From Selenomonas sp. (GTDB taxonomy: Bacteria; Bacillota_C; Negativicutes; Selenomonadales; Selenomonadaceae), in assembly GCA_017940705.1 (NCBI GenBank), contig JAGAYB010000131.1, positions 1 through 6,243 on the forward strand: DNA of 6,243 bases, written 5' to 3'. Within the stretch, counting starts at the first letter, position 1. Each line of letters starts with the position of its first letter. The position numbers and the translations under genes are program-made. Under the pieces are notes generated by a model. That model was not told the DNA's origin. It searched no databases and saw only the letters and a program-made list of their open reading frames with translations. Of the stretch, positions 1 through 5,293 are shown piece after piece.

Positions 1-127
1 AAAGATAATTGCCGATAACCAAATGAAGATTATGTGCAATTGTATTATGTCCCGTCCCTGCCGGAGCCATCATAACGATTTCTCCTGCAATCAATTCTTC
101 TTTTGTGTCTATTGGTTCTGCCAGCAT
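1..127 (-). CDS. Uma2/DUF820-family protein, N-terminal fragment (continues past left edge)
   Basis: Only the first 42 codons are in the window; the gene runs off position 1. The peptide begins MLAEPIDTKEELIAGEIVMM, followed by APAGTGHNTIAHNLHLVIGNYL. It matches the start of Uma2 (DUF820) proteins: a 'G-E-I-V-x-M-x-P' strand, then a helix with a conserved His and 'NL...I..YL'. These proteins carry a PD-(D/E)XK nuclease-like fold. They are often present in many copies in cyanobacteria and some Firmicutes, and their role is largely unknown. The catalytic residues would lie beyond the window, so activity cannot be judged. The start is the ATG at 127-125, with GGAGG 9 nt upstream. An ATG 5 nt earlier is in another frame and stops after seven codons. 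The gene follows flgE on the same strand but is separated by a hairpin and a possible promoter, so it is probably a separate transcript. Confidence 0.75.
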   Translation of the reverse strand, partial: MLAEPIDTKEELIAGEIVMMAPAGTGHNTIAHNLHLVIGNYL

Positions 128-162
128 GCCATAACACCTCCGCCACAACTCATCATACATTG

Positions 163-200
163 TCTGTTATTAGTATAACAGATACGCCCCAATTATTTAA
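163..200 (-). promoter_or_regulatory. Possible promoter with palindromic operator ahead of the Uma2-family gene
   Basis: Reading on the minus strand, a TATACT -10 element (177-172) lies 17 bp from a weak TTAAAT -35 element (200-195), about 45 nt before the start codon. The -10 sits inside a perfect 8-bp-arm inverted repeat, TCTGTTAT/ATAACAGA with a 4-nt centre (163-182). A palindrome over a -10 is a classic repressor site, but neither a regulator nor activity is shown. The -35 matches only three of six consensus positions. Confidence 0.4.
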
Positions 201-204
201 CCCC

Positions 205-249
205 AAAATCCCCCAGCGATGCAAGCCAACATCATCACTGAGGGATTTT
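205..249 (-). terminator. Hairpin terminator after flgE
   Basis: A 17-bp stem (arms 205-221 and 233-249, 11-nt loop) lies just beyond the flgE stop codon. In minus-strand RNA every position pairs, two of them as G-U wobbles. In plus-strand RNA the same two positions are A-C mismatches. This favours use by the flgE transcript. The run of U after the stem on the minus strand is short (UUUU then GGGG). On the plus strand the hairpin ends in six T, but no plus-strand gene needs it. Confidence 0.65.
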
Positions 250-270
250 TTCTTACGCTCTATTCTTCAT

Positions 271-2370
271 TTACCGTTTCATATTCACCAAAGTCTCCAG
301 CATCTCATCACTAACTGTAATAATCTTGGAATTCGTCTGGAAACCACGTTGAGTAACAATCATATCGGAAAATTCATTGGCGATATCGACATTGGACATT
401 TCCAAGGCCGATGAAGTTATGCTTACACCAAAACCACTGGCCGTACCTATTATTGCCTGACCAGAGTTATTGGATTCTTGATAAAGGCTACTGCCAGTCT
501 TTGTAAGACCAGCCGCGTTGGTAAACTGAGCCAATGCTACCTGACCTTCTATTAAGCGCTCGCTATTCGTATACACACCAATCAATTGTCCAAGATTGTT
601 GACCTCCACGCTCTTAAGCGTACCAGCTGCATAACCATTGACATCTGCACGGATAGTATTGTCACTGCCAAAGCCTGTATTTGACTGCGTCAGATTGGAA
701 AAATCAACCGTTACCTCCTGAGGGTCTTCTGCTCCATTAGTCAAAGTAAAAGTAGCTGTTCGGTTTGTAGTATAGTTTGTATCCAGTTCACCCTTGCCAT
801 TAAAGTGAAGCGTAATCGGATTCATAGATGCTGTAACCTTCGGATTACCGCTAAAATCTGTTTCCAACACTACAGTGGACTCCGTAACGGCATCTGCTTC
901 ACCACTTGAATCCAATGCCATATCCCCCACCTGCAATGAAACTCTCCATGTACTTGTATTTGAATCTGAGCCAGTCTTTGTAAAATATATTGGCAAACTG
1001 TGAGCACCACCTAATGCATCATAAACAGTCATAACAGAAGCCTGTGGCAAACTCTCGCCGACCCGATAAGAGCCAGTTTTATAGGTAGCGGTCTTGTCAC
1101 TAGTCCCATCGTTATAGACAACATATACCGGATTATCCTCTGTGCCGATACAGCATGCTTTAGTAACTGCAACCATACTTTTTATTTCCGATGAATATTC
1201 TATTGACGATATTTTTTCCGTAGCTGTCGCCGTTACCGTCGAAGTATAAGCAATGGACTTTATGGTTAGCCCTGTTGTACCGTAAGCAGCTCCAATAGCA
1301 TAGGTCGTTCCATTGATTAAGTCTGTGTCTGCGACAGTTGAGTCATCCGATAAAGTAATTGTAATACTATTATTAGTATTCTTTTTTACACTATCACCTG
1401 TACCTGTATAGGTAGCACTATAATCATCACCTACAGCCACAGCTGTTTTTGTGCCTGCTTTTGTCCCATCAGCTAAGGTTAAAACATACAAATTCTCGCC
1501 TATGGTATAACTGTCATTTGCCATATTGTTCAACGTAGCTCCACTTGTTGTGGTGATTCTCAGCGTGTTAGTATCTGCTCTGGTCTTAGATTTAACTGCA
1601 GTATTTGCTGTATAAGTTGCTGTATAAGTTCCCCCAACAGAATACGTGCTCCCCTCTGTAAGTTCCGAAGTCTCACCTTCCTTATAACCAGCTGTACTGC
1701 CGTCTGCCATTGTTAAAGTCAACGCTTCTGTAGCAGAATTTACCGAAGCTGTTCCATCTGAGGCATCAGAAAAGTTTTTTGTTGTCCTCTGTACCGTTTT
1801 TCCGCCATAAACACTTTTAATCATATAAGGGTCAGCATTAAGATTGTTATAAAAATCAATGGTGGACGTAGCTTTAGCGGCCATACGCTTCCCCGCCTTA
1901 ACATTTATCTTACTGATATCAGCTGTCATATCTAATGTTCCTGTTTCATCAGAAACCCACCCTTGCACATACATACCACTTCCCGGTAATACATAATCGC
2001 CGTTATAGTCAAAAGCGAACGCACCATTGCGCGTATAGTAAGTTTCTGAACCAGACTTCACGACAAACAAACCTTCACCTGACATACATAAGTCAGTATT
2101 TTTTCCTGTTGACTGAATCGCCCCATCAGTAAATATCGTATCAATTCCTGCAACGCCTACGCCTAGACCAATCTGTTTTGGGTTAGTGCCACCTACCAGC
2201 GATGACGGCGCAGATGCCGCCGAACTTGTCTGACTAAGCGTATCTTGAAAAGTCACTCGCCCCGACTTAAAACCTGTCGTATTGACATTGGCAATGTTGT
2301 TGCCAATTACATCCATTCTCGTCTGATGTCCTTTTAACCCTGCCACGCCGGAAAATAATGAACGCATCAT
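271..2370 (-). CDS. flgE: Flagellar hook protein FlgE, long form with Thr-rich central insert
   Basis: This is the structural subunit of the flagellar hook, exported through the flagellar type III apparatus and polymerised outside the cell between rod and filament. The N terminus (residues 2-34, SLFSGVAGLKGHQTRMDVIG, then NNIANVNTTGFK) is the flagellar rod/hook N-terminal motif. SGEGLFVV (97-104) and YYTRNGAFAFDYNG (111-124) follow as in the FlgE D1 domain. Residues about 440-600 resemble the FlaE/D2 region. The C terminus (655-699, ending SNVDIANEFSDMIVTQRGFQ then TNSKIITVSDEMLETLVNMKR) is the hook/basal-body C-terminal helix. At 699 aa it is much longer than the roughly 400 aa of enteric FlgE. 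The extra length lies between about residues 205 and 440, a Thr/Ser/Gly-rich stretch with degenerate beta-type repeats. It has Cys at 95, 406 and 407, unusual for an exported flagellar subunit. The start is the first of two adjacent ATGs, with AGGGGAG about 12 nt upstream. It lies 29 nt after the upstream flagellar gene in one operon. Confidence 0.95.
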   Translation of the reverse strand: MMRSLFSGVAGLKGHQTRMDVIGNNIANVNTTGFKSGRVTFQDTLSQTSSAASAPSSLVGGTNPKQIGLGVGVAGIDTIFTDGAIQSTGKNTDLCMSGEGLFVVKSGSETYYTRNGAFAFDYNGDYVLPGSGMYVQGWVSDETGTLDMTADISKINVKAGKRMAAKATSTIDFYNNLNADPYMIKSVYGGKTVQRTTKNFSDASDGTASVNSATEALTLTMADGSTAGYKEGETSELTEGSTYSVGGTYTATYTANTAVKSKTRADTNTLRITTTSGATLNNMANDSYTIGENLYVLTLADGTKAGTKTAVAVGDDYSATYTGTGDSVKKNTNNSITITLSDDSTVADTDLINGTTYAIGAAYGTTGLTIKSIAYTSTVTATATEKISSIEYSSEIKSMVAVTKACCIGTEDNPVYVVYNDGTSDKTATYKTGSYRVGESLPQASVMTVYDALGGAHSLPIYFTKTGSDSNTSTWRVSLQVGDMALDSSGEADAVTESTVVLETDFSGNPKVTASMNPITLHFNGKGELDTNYTTNRTATFTLTNGAEDPQEVTVDFSNLTQSNTGFGSDNTIRADVNGYAAGTLKSVEVNNLGQLIGVYTNSERLIEGQVALAQFTNAAGLTKTGSSLYQESNNSGQAIIGTASGFGVSITSSALEMSNVDIANEFSDMIVTQRGFQTNSKIITVSDEMLETLVNMKR
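1036..1758 (-). repeat. Degenerate beta-type repeats in the FlgE insert (protein level)
   Basis: Within FlgE residues 205-445 a pattern recurs: a beta-type strand, then an Asp/Ser-Gly-Ser/Thr turn, then G-x-x-Y-x-(V/I)-G. Examples of the second half are EGSTYSVG (239-246), ANDSYTIG (284-291), NGTTYAIG (353-360) and KTGSYRVG (431-438). Examples of the first half are LTLTMADGST, LYVLTLADGT, ITITLSDDST and VYVVYNDGTS. The units are diverged and unevenly spaced (roughly 40-80 residues). At the DNA level only a 12-bp unit is tandemly duplicated (1607-1630), encoding two TYTA-type steps. This suggests a surface domain built by repeat expansion; its function is unknown. Confidence 0.55.
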
Positions 2371-2399
2371 AGTAAATCACGTCTCCCCTCAATCACACA

Positions 2400-2768
2400 T
2401 CACAAGATGGCAACACTATCAATGTTGGTAAAAATATTTTCTTTAGCTGAATCTTCATCCACAGCAGTAATGACCGTGCGATTTTCTATACTTACTACCA
2501 ACGCTGTTTTCTTCATCAGTATAAGTGCATCTCGCAGTCCTTTCTCAGCCATGCGGTCAACGGTATTTCTTAGCTGGCTCTTGTCCTCTGATGAAAATTG
2601 GATGCCGCGCAGATTCATACGCTTTTCTGCATGAGCAGAAAATTTCACCTCACCAGCAGCCTTTAGTTCATTAGCAAAGCTGCCTTCTCTTGCCGACTTT
2701 CCCTGTCCCTTGCCGACTATTGCCCGTCCATGTCCGGCTGTATTGGGTATCTTAGTTACTGTTTCCAT
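2400..2768 (-). CDS. TIGR02530-type flagellar operon protein
   Basis: This 122-aa protein belongs to the small family found in hook operons of Firmicutes, commonly between flgD and flgE. Signature regions are VKFSAHAEKRMNLRGI (41-56), which matches the family's F-S-x-H-A-x-x-R-(M/L)-x-x-R-x-I motif, and ENRTVITAVDEDSAKENIFT with NIDSVAIL at the C terminus (95-122). The family role is not settled; its association with hook genes suggests hook assembly or its control. No signal peptide or membrane segment is seen. The frame is open back to 2915, but the added 49 residues come from A+T-rich intergenic DNA and do not look like protein. The ATG at 2768 has AAGGGG 11 nt upstream and starts where family similarity begins. 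It is the first gene of a two-gene unit with flgE. The flgD gene that often precedes it is absent. Confidence 0.88.
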   Translation of the reverse strand: METVTKIPNTAGHGRAIVGKGQGKSAREGSFANELKAAGEVKFSAHAEKRMNLRGIQFSSEDKSQLRNTVDRMAEKGLRDALILMKKTALVVSIENRTVITAVDEDSAKENIFTNIDSVAIL

Positions 2769-2790
2769 ATTGTTATATACCCCTTTATGT

Positions 2791-2814
2791 TTATAACATA
2801 TTTTATAACATATT
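2791..2814. repeat. 12-bp tandem direct repeat in the flagellar leader
   Basis: TTATAACATATT occurs twice back to back (2791-2802 and 2803-2814), between the proposed flagellar start site and the ribosome binding site. The first copy overlaps a short palindrome, ATGTT-TAT-AACAT (2787-2799), and an inverted TGTTAT lies at 2771-2776. The ATAACA half-site also appears in the palindrome before the Uma2 gene. Ribbon-helix-helix proteins often bind tandem short repeats, so this could be an operator; that is inference. Confidence 0.5.
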
Positions 2815-2829
2815 CTGATTACATACTCT

Positions 2830-2856
2830 ATATCGTTTATATTTGACAAAAACTTA
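2830..2856 (-). promoter_or_regulatory. Sigma-28 (SigD/FliA)-like promoter of the flagellar unit
   Basis: On the minus strand TAAG (2856-2853), a 15-nt spacer, and AACGATAT (2837-2830) resemble the flagellar sigma consensus TAAA-N15-GCCGATAT. Three of four -35 bases and six of eight -10 bases match, including the whole CGATAT core, with exact spacing. The start site would be near 2823, giving a leader of about 55 nt before the ATG at 2768. The A+T richness raises the chance of coincidence, but the position ahead of a flagellar gene supports it. Confidence 0.55.
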
Positions 2857-2869
2857 AATATTTTATATT
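2843..2869 (+). promoter_or_regulatory. Possible vegetative promoter of the ribbon-helix-helix gene
   Basis: A perfect TTGACA (2843-2848) is followed after 15 nt by TATATT (2864-2869); at 17 nt TATTGA is a weaker alternative. The -35 lies inside the spacer of the oppositely directed sigma-28-like promoter, so the two would compete for the same DNA. Another candidate, TTGAAC (2908-2913) with TATTTT (2931-2936), is closer to the gene but weaker. Confidence 0.4.
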
Positions 2870-2901
2870 GATAAATATTATCATTTATATAATATTTATC
2901 A
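2869..2901. repeat. Perfect 13-bp-arm inverted repeat, possible operator
   Basis: TGATAAATATTAT (2869-2881) and ATAATATTTATCA (2889-2901) are exact reverse complements around a 7-nt centre. It lies between the divergent flagellar and ribbon-helix-helix genes. It overlaps the expected start site of the plus-strand promoter and lies 13 bp upstream of the minus-strand -35. That placement fits a repressor or activator site acting on both genes. Local A+T richness makes palindromes commoner, but a 13-bp perfect arm containing G/C bases at its ends is still notable. Confidence 0.6.
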
Positions 2902-2921
2902 CATCTTTTGAACATTTATAT

Positions 2922-2948
2922 ATTATATTTTATTTTATAAAATATAAT
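2922..2948. repeat. Perfect 12-bp-arm A/T-only inverted repeat next to the RHH ribosome binding site
   Basis: ATTATATTTTAT (2922-2933) and ATAAAATATAAT (2937-2948) are exact reverse complements with a TTT centre. The repeat ends 4 nt before the AGAGGTG ribosome binding site of the gene at 2965. In RNA it would be a weak leader hairpin able to affect translation initiation or mRNA stability; in DNA it could be a second operator. It is not a terminator, having no G/C stem. Confidence 0.5.
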
Positions 2949-2964
2949 TAAAGAGGTGATTAAC

Positions 2965-3159
2965 ATGAGTAGCAAACTACGTATCACAAAGAAACTGCGC
3001 GGTGATGATGGCTATCGTGTCTTCTCTGTAAGACTACGCACTGACACGCTTGACCGTATCAACACCCTTGCAGACGATACAGGACGTACACGTAATGAAC
3101 TAATCGGAATGCTGCTTGATTTCGCCTTGGAAAACAGCGAAGTCGTAAATGAGCACTAA
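2965..3159 (+). CDS. Small ribbon-helix-helix (CopG/Arc-type) DNA-binding protein
   Basis: This 64-aa protein has the ribbon-helix-helix layout: a basic N-terminal arm (SKLRITKKLR, residues 3-12), a beta strand YRVFSVRL (17-24) that would insert in the major groove, helix A TDTLDRINTLADDTG (26-40), and helix B RTRNELIGMLLDFALEN (41-57) with the family's R-(S/T)-R-N-E-L turn. Such proteins bind DNA as dimers and usually act as local or self repressors. No toxin gene follows: the next plus-strand gene is a transporter beyond a terminator and its own promoter. A classical toxin-antitoxin role is therefore not supported. The start is the ATG at 2965 with AGAGGTG 6 nt upstream. A GTG in frame at 2956 lies within that ribosome binding site and is rejected. 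The gene is divergent from the flagellar unit, and the inverted repeats between them are candidate binding sites. Confidence 0.85.
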   Translation: MSSKLRITKKLRGDDGYRVFSVRLRTDTLDRINTLADDTGRTRNELIGMLLDFALENSEVVNEH

Positions 3160-3179
3160 CCAAAAATTATCCTCAAAAT

Positions 3180-3219
3180 AAAAGCAACAGTTTTGCCCTC
3201 TGCAAAGCTGCTGCTTTTT
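3180..3219 (+). terminator. Rho-independent terminator of the RHH gene
   Basis: A 17-bp stem (arms 3180-3196 and 3202-3218) with a CCTCT loop is followed by a T-rich tail (TTTTTGTTTGTC). The plus-strand RNA has one A-C mismatch and one G-U pair. It starts about 20 nt after the stop codon and isolates the small regulator from the downstream transporter. Confidence 0.85.
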
Positions 3220-3266
3220 GTTTGTCATTTTATCTATAAATGTATCCTCAATACGCACAATAACGA

Positions 3267-3295
3267 TTGACATTTTATTTTTACAGTTGTAATAT
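3267..3295 (+). promoter_or_regulatory. SigA-type promoter of the BASS transporter
   Basis: A perfect TTGACA (3267-3272), a 17-bp spacer and TAATAT (3290-3295, four of six consensus bases) precede the transporter. The predicted start site is about 30 nt before the ATG. The position between a terminator and a gene start supports it. Confidence 0.6.
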
Positions 3296-3331
3296 TGTAA
3301 ACATATTATTTCAGTTAGGAGTGGTATTATA

Positions 3332-4291
3332 ATGCAGTATCTCAGTAAAATCAGTGATTTTGTTTCCAAGTACATGGCGCCGCTGGTTATTATTGTGGCA
3401 GCCATTGCCCTATTTGAACCGGCCAGCTTTAAATGGGCAGCGCCGAAAATCACCATTCTTTTGGGCGTTGTGATGTTCGGCATGGGCATGACGCTGAAAC
3501 TCAAGGACTTTAAGCTGGTGTTTCAGCGTCCTCGTGATGTGTTTATCGGTGCTCTGGCTCAGTTCACCATCATGCCGCTTTTGGCATGGTGTCTGGCTAA
3601 AGGCTTCGGTCTGCCGCCCGAGCTTGCCGCCGGTGTCATCCTTGTGGGTACCTGCCCCGGCGGTACTTCTTCCAATGTCATGACCTTTCTGGCCCGCGGG
3701 GATGTGGCCCTGTCAGTGTCCATGACAATGACCACCACCATTCTTGCGCCTATTGTCACGCCGCTGCTCACCTGGTGGCTGGCCGGTGCCTGGGTAGAAA
3801 TCTCCCTCACTGCCATGATGCTCTCCATTGTTCAGGTCGTCATTCTCCCCATTGTCTTAGGTATTCTTTTAAACAGTTTCTTTGAATCCCAGATTCAAAA
3901 AGCTGTCAAAGTCCTGCCGCTCGTTTCCGTCACCGCCATTATCCTCATTGTTGGCGGCGTGGTTTCTGTCAGCGCCCAGCGCATCATGGAAACCGGTCTG
4001 CTGATCATGCTGGTGGTCATGTGCCACAATCTTTTGGGCTACGGCATCGGGTTCCTGCTGGCCAAGGCCTGCCACATGGATTTGGCCAAAGCCAAGGCGA
4101 TTTCCATTGAAGTCGGTATGCAAAATTCCGGCCTTGCTACCTCTCTGGCCATGCTCCACTTTGGGGCTGCCGCTGCTATTCCGGGCGCTATCTTCTCGGT
4201 ATGGCACAATATCTCCGGCTCGCTGGCCGCCAATTATCTTTCCAATAAAATGAACAAAGAAAAAGAGCCTGCCCCACAGACAGCCTCCTAA
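3332..4291 (+). CDS. BASS-family (bile acid:sodium symporter-like) transporter
   Basis: This 319-aa inner-membrane protein has about ten hydrophobic segments and belongs to the bile acid:Na+ symporter family, which includes ASBT homologues, B. subtilis YocS and Salmonella PanS. The family signatures are intact: GTCPGGTSSNVMTFLARGD (106-124) in the first crossover helix and EVGMQNSGLA (260-269) in the second. The residues that bind two sodium ions in the Neisseria ASBT homologue have counterparts here at Gln77, Ser114, Asn115, Ser128, Thr132, Glu260, Met263 and Gln264, so sodium coupling is likely. The substrate cannot be read from the sequence; bacterial members carry ketopantoate, other small organic acids or bile acids. 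The length is normal and the C terminus is a short hydrophilic tail (KMNKEKEPAPQTAS). The ATG at 3332 has AGGAG about 11 nt upstream. It is a single-gene unit with its own promoter and terminator, convergent with the Moco genes. Confidence 0.92.
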   Translation: MQYLSKISDFVSKYMAPLVIIVAAIALFEPASFKWAAPKITILLGVVMFGMGMTLKLKDFKLVFQRPRDVFIGALAQFTIMPLLAWCLAKGFGLPPELAAGVILVGTCPGGTSSNVMTFLARGDVALSVSMTMTTTILAPIVTPLLTWWLAGAWVEISLTAMMLSIVQVVILPIVLGILLNSFFESQIQKAVKVLPLVSVTAIILIVGGVVSVSAQRIMETGLLIMLVVMCHNLLGYGIGFLLAKACHMDLAKAKAISIEVGMQNSGLATSLAMLHFGAAAAIPGAIFSVWHNISGSLAANYLSNKMNKEKEPAPQTAS

Positions 4292-4295
4292 ACAT

Positions 4296-4338
4296 AAACA
4301 GGCTGAATTTCCATTTAAGCGGAGATTCAGCCTGTTTT
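4296..4338. terminator. Strong hairpin terminator between convergent genes
   Basis: Arms 4296-4312 and 4321-4337 form a 17-bp stem (13 outer pairs perfect, one G-U inside) with an 8-nt loop. It begins 5 nt after the transporter stop and ends 17 nt from the stop of the MOSC-MogA gene. The plus side ends in TTTTATT, a good tail. The minus side ends in TTTATGTTT, a weaker one. It probably serves both convergent transcripts. Confidence 0.88.
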
Positions 4339-4354
4339 ATTCATTATTGACTTG

Positions 4355-5290
4355 TCATTTTCCTCTGGCACATTCGCCGGCTTCTCCCCGGAGAATGTCG
4401 ATACCGTGCCGCAAAGGCGGCAGGATAAAGCCCAGACATTCTTCCACGGCCTTACGGCTGCCGGGCAGATTCACAATCAGGCTGCGGCGGCAGATACCGG
4501 CCTGCGCGCGGCTGAGCATGGCCCTGTCCGTTATTTTAAGTGACATTGCCCTCATGGCCTCAGGAATTCCGGGAGCCAGTCGTTCACAGACGGCCAATGT
4601 GGCCTCGGGCGTAATGTCCCGTGGTGAAAAACCCGTACCGCCGGTGGTGGCAATGAGCGCTATGCCCCGTGCCGCCAGCTCTGTCATTTTCGCTTCCAGT
4701 GCTTCCTGCTCATCGGGCAGGATTACTTTTTCTAGCACGGTGTAGCCGTTCTCCGTCAGGATTTCCGCTGCCTTGGCGCCGCTTTCATCCACGCGCTCAC
4801 CACGGCTGCCCTTATCGCTGGCCGTAATGACCGCCGCCTCCAGCGGCAGCCTTTCTCCCGGCTGCAAAATGCTCAGCTCGTCACCGACCTTAACCTCGCC
4901 ACCGTGGAGCACCCTGCCGAAAATCCCCTCCCGAGGCATAATACAGTCTCCTACCTGCGCCCTGATAGCGCAGTCCTTGTGACATTCCTTGCCTATCTGG
5001 GTAATTTCAAAGTAAACCTCTCCAGCTCTGAGCCTTGTGCCCACCGGCAGTTCCTTAAAGCGGAAGCCCTCTGCCACGATGTTTTCGCCGAAAGCACCGA
5101 ACCCTACATGCGCCCCGGCTCTGCGGAATGCCTCTATTTCCTCCAGCCCGAGGAAACTCACCTGCCTGTGCCATCTGCCGGCATGGGCATCACCAGCGAT
5201 ACCCCATTCCGTCTGAAATGTGACTTTTTCCTGCGGCACCTTCACCGTGCCCTTGGCCGCGCTCGTACATAAGGCGCAAATCTTTCCCAT
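4355..5290 (-). CDS. MOSC domain-MogA/MoaB fusion protein (molybdenum cofactor biosynthesis)
   Basis: This 311-aa protein joins two Moco domains. Residues 1 to about 143 are a MOSC domain (GIAGDAHAGRWHRQVSFLG at 30-48, GENIVAEGF at 68-76, IGKECHKDCAI at 99-109 with a conserved Cys pair region). MOSC domains handle sulfur or bind Moco and are often attached to or next to Moco enzymes. Residues about 150-305 are a MogA/MoaB domain, with ITASDKGSRGERVDESG (155-171), the molybdopterin-binding TTGGTGFSPRDITPEA (215-230) and NLPGSRKAVEE (274-284). MogA adenylylates molybdopterin before molybdate insertion. Both domains look intact, so the fusion is probably real and not a frameshift artefact. The ATG at 5290 has GGGAGG 7 nt upstream, located within the end of moaA, and starts 3 nt after the moaA stop. 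Translational coupling with moaA is likely. The same domain order is known in other anaerobic Firmicutes. Confidence 0.93.
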   Translation of the reverse strand: MGKICALCTSAAKGTVKVPQEKVTFQTEWGIAGDAHAGRWHRQVSFLGLEEIEAFRRAGAHVGFGAFGENIVAEGFRFKELPVGTRLRAGEVYFEITQIGKECHKDCAIRAQVGDCIMPREGIFGRVLHGGEVKVGDELSILQPGERLPLEAAVITASDKGSRGERVDESGAKAAEILTENGYTVLEKVILPDEQEALEAKMTELAARGIALIATTGGTGFSPRDITPEATLAVCERLAPGIPEAMRAMSLKITDRAMLSRAQAGICRRSLIVNLPGSRKAVEECLGFILPPLRHGIDILRGEAGECARGK

Positions 5291-5293
5291 TGC

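Noticed and set aside
103..414. Plus-strand open frame of about 100 codons
   Set aside because: It crosses the Uma2 gene start, the palindrome, the terminator and the end of flgE, has no clear ribosome binding site, and resembles no family.
1607..1630. 12-bp tandem duplication in flgE as a phase-variable repeat tract
   Set aside because: There are only two copies, and the unit is a multiple of three, so copy change would not shift the frame.
2769..2915. N-terminal extension of the small flagellar protein by 49 codons
   Set aside because: The extension is A+T-rich low-complexity sequence (Tyr/Ile/Asn/Lys) with promoter elements in it, and family similarity starts only after the ATG at 2768, which has its own ribosome binding site.
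2956..2964. GTG start of the RHH gene at 2956
   Set aside because: This GTG is part of the AGAGGTG ribosome binding site of the ATG at 2965.
2965..3159. Antitoxin of a type II toxin-antitoxin pair
   Set aside because: No toxin-like reading frame follows or precedes it on the same strand; a terminator comes directly after the gene.
3100..3504. Minus-strand open frame overlapping the RHH and transporter genes
   Set aside because: It runs through a terminator, a promoter and the antisense of two well-supported genes.
4347..5272. Plus-strand open frames opposite the MOSC-MogA gene
   Set aside because: They are antisense shadows of G+C-rich coding DNA; the minus-strand frame has intact family motifs throughout.
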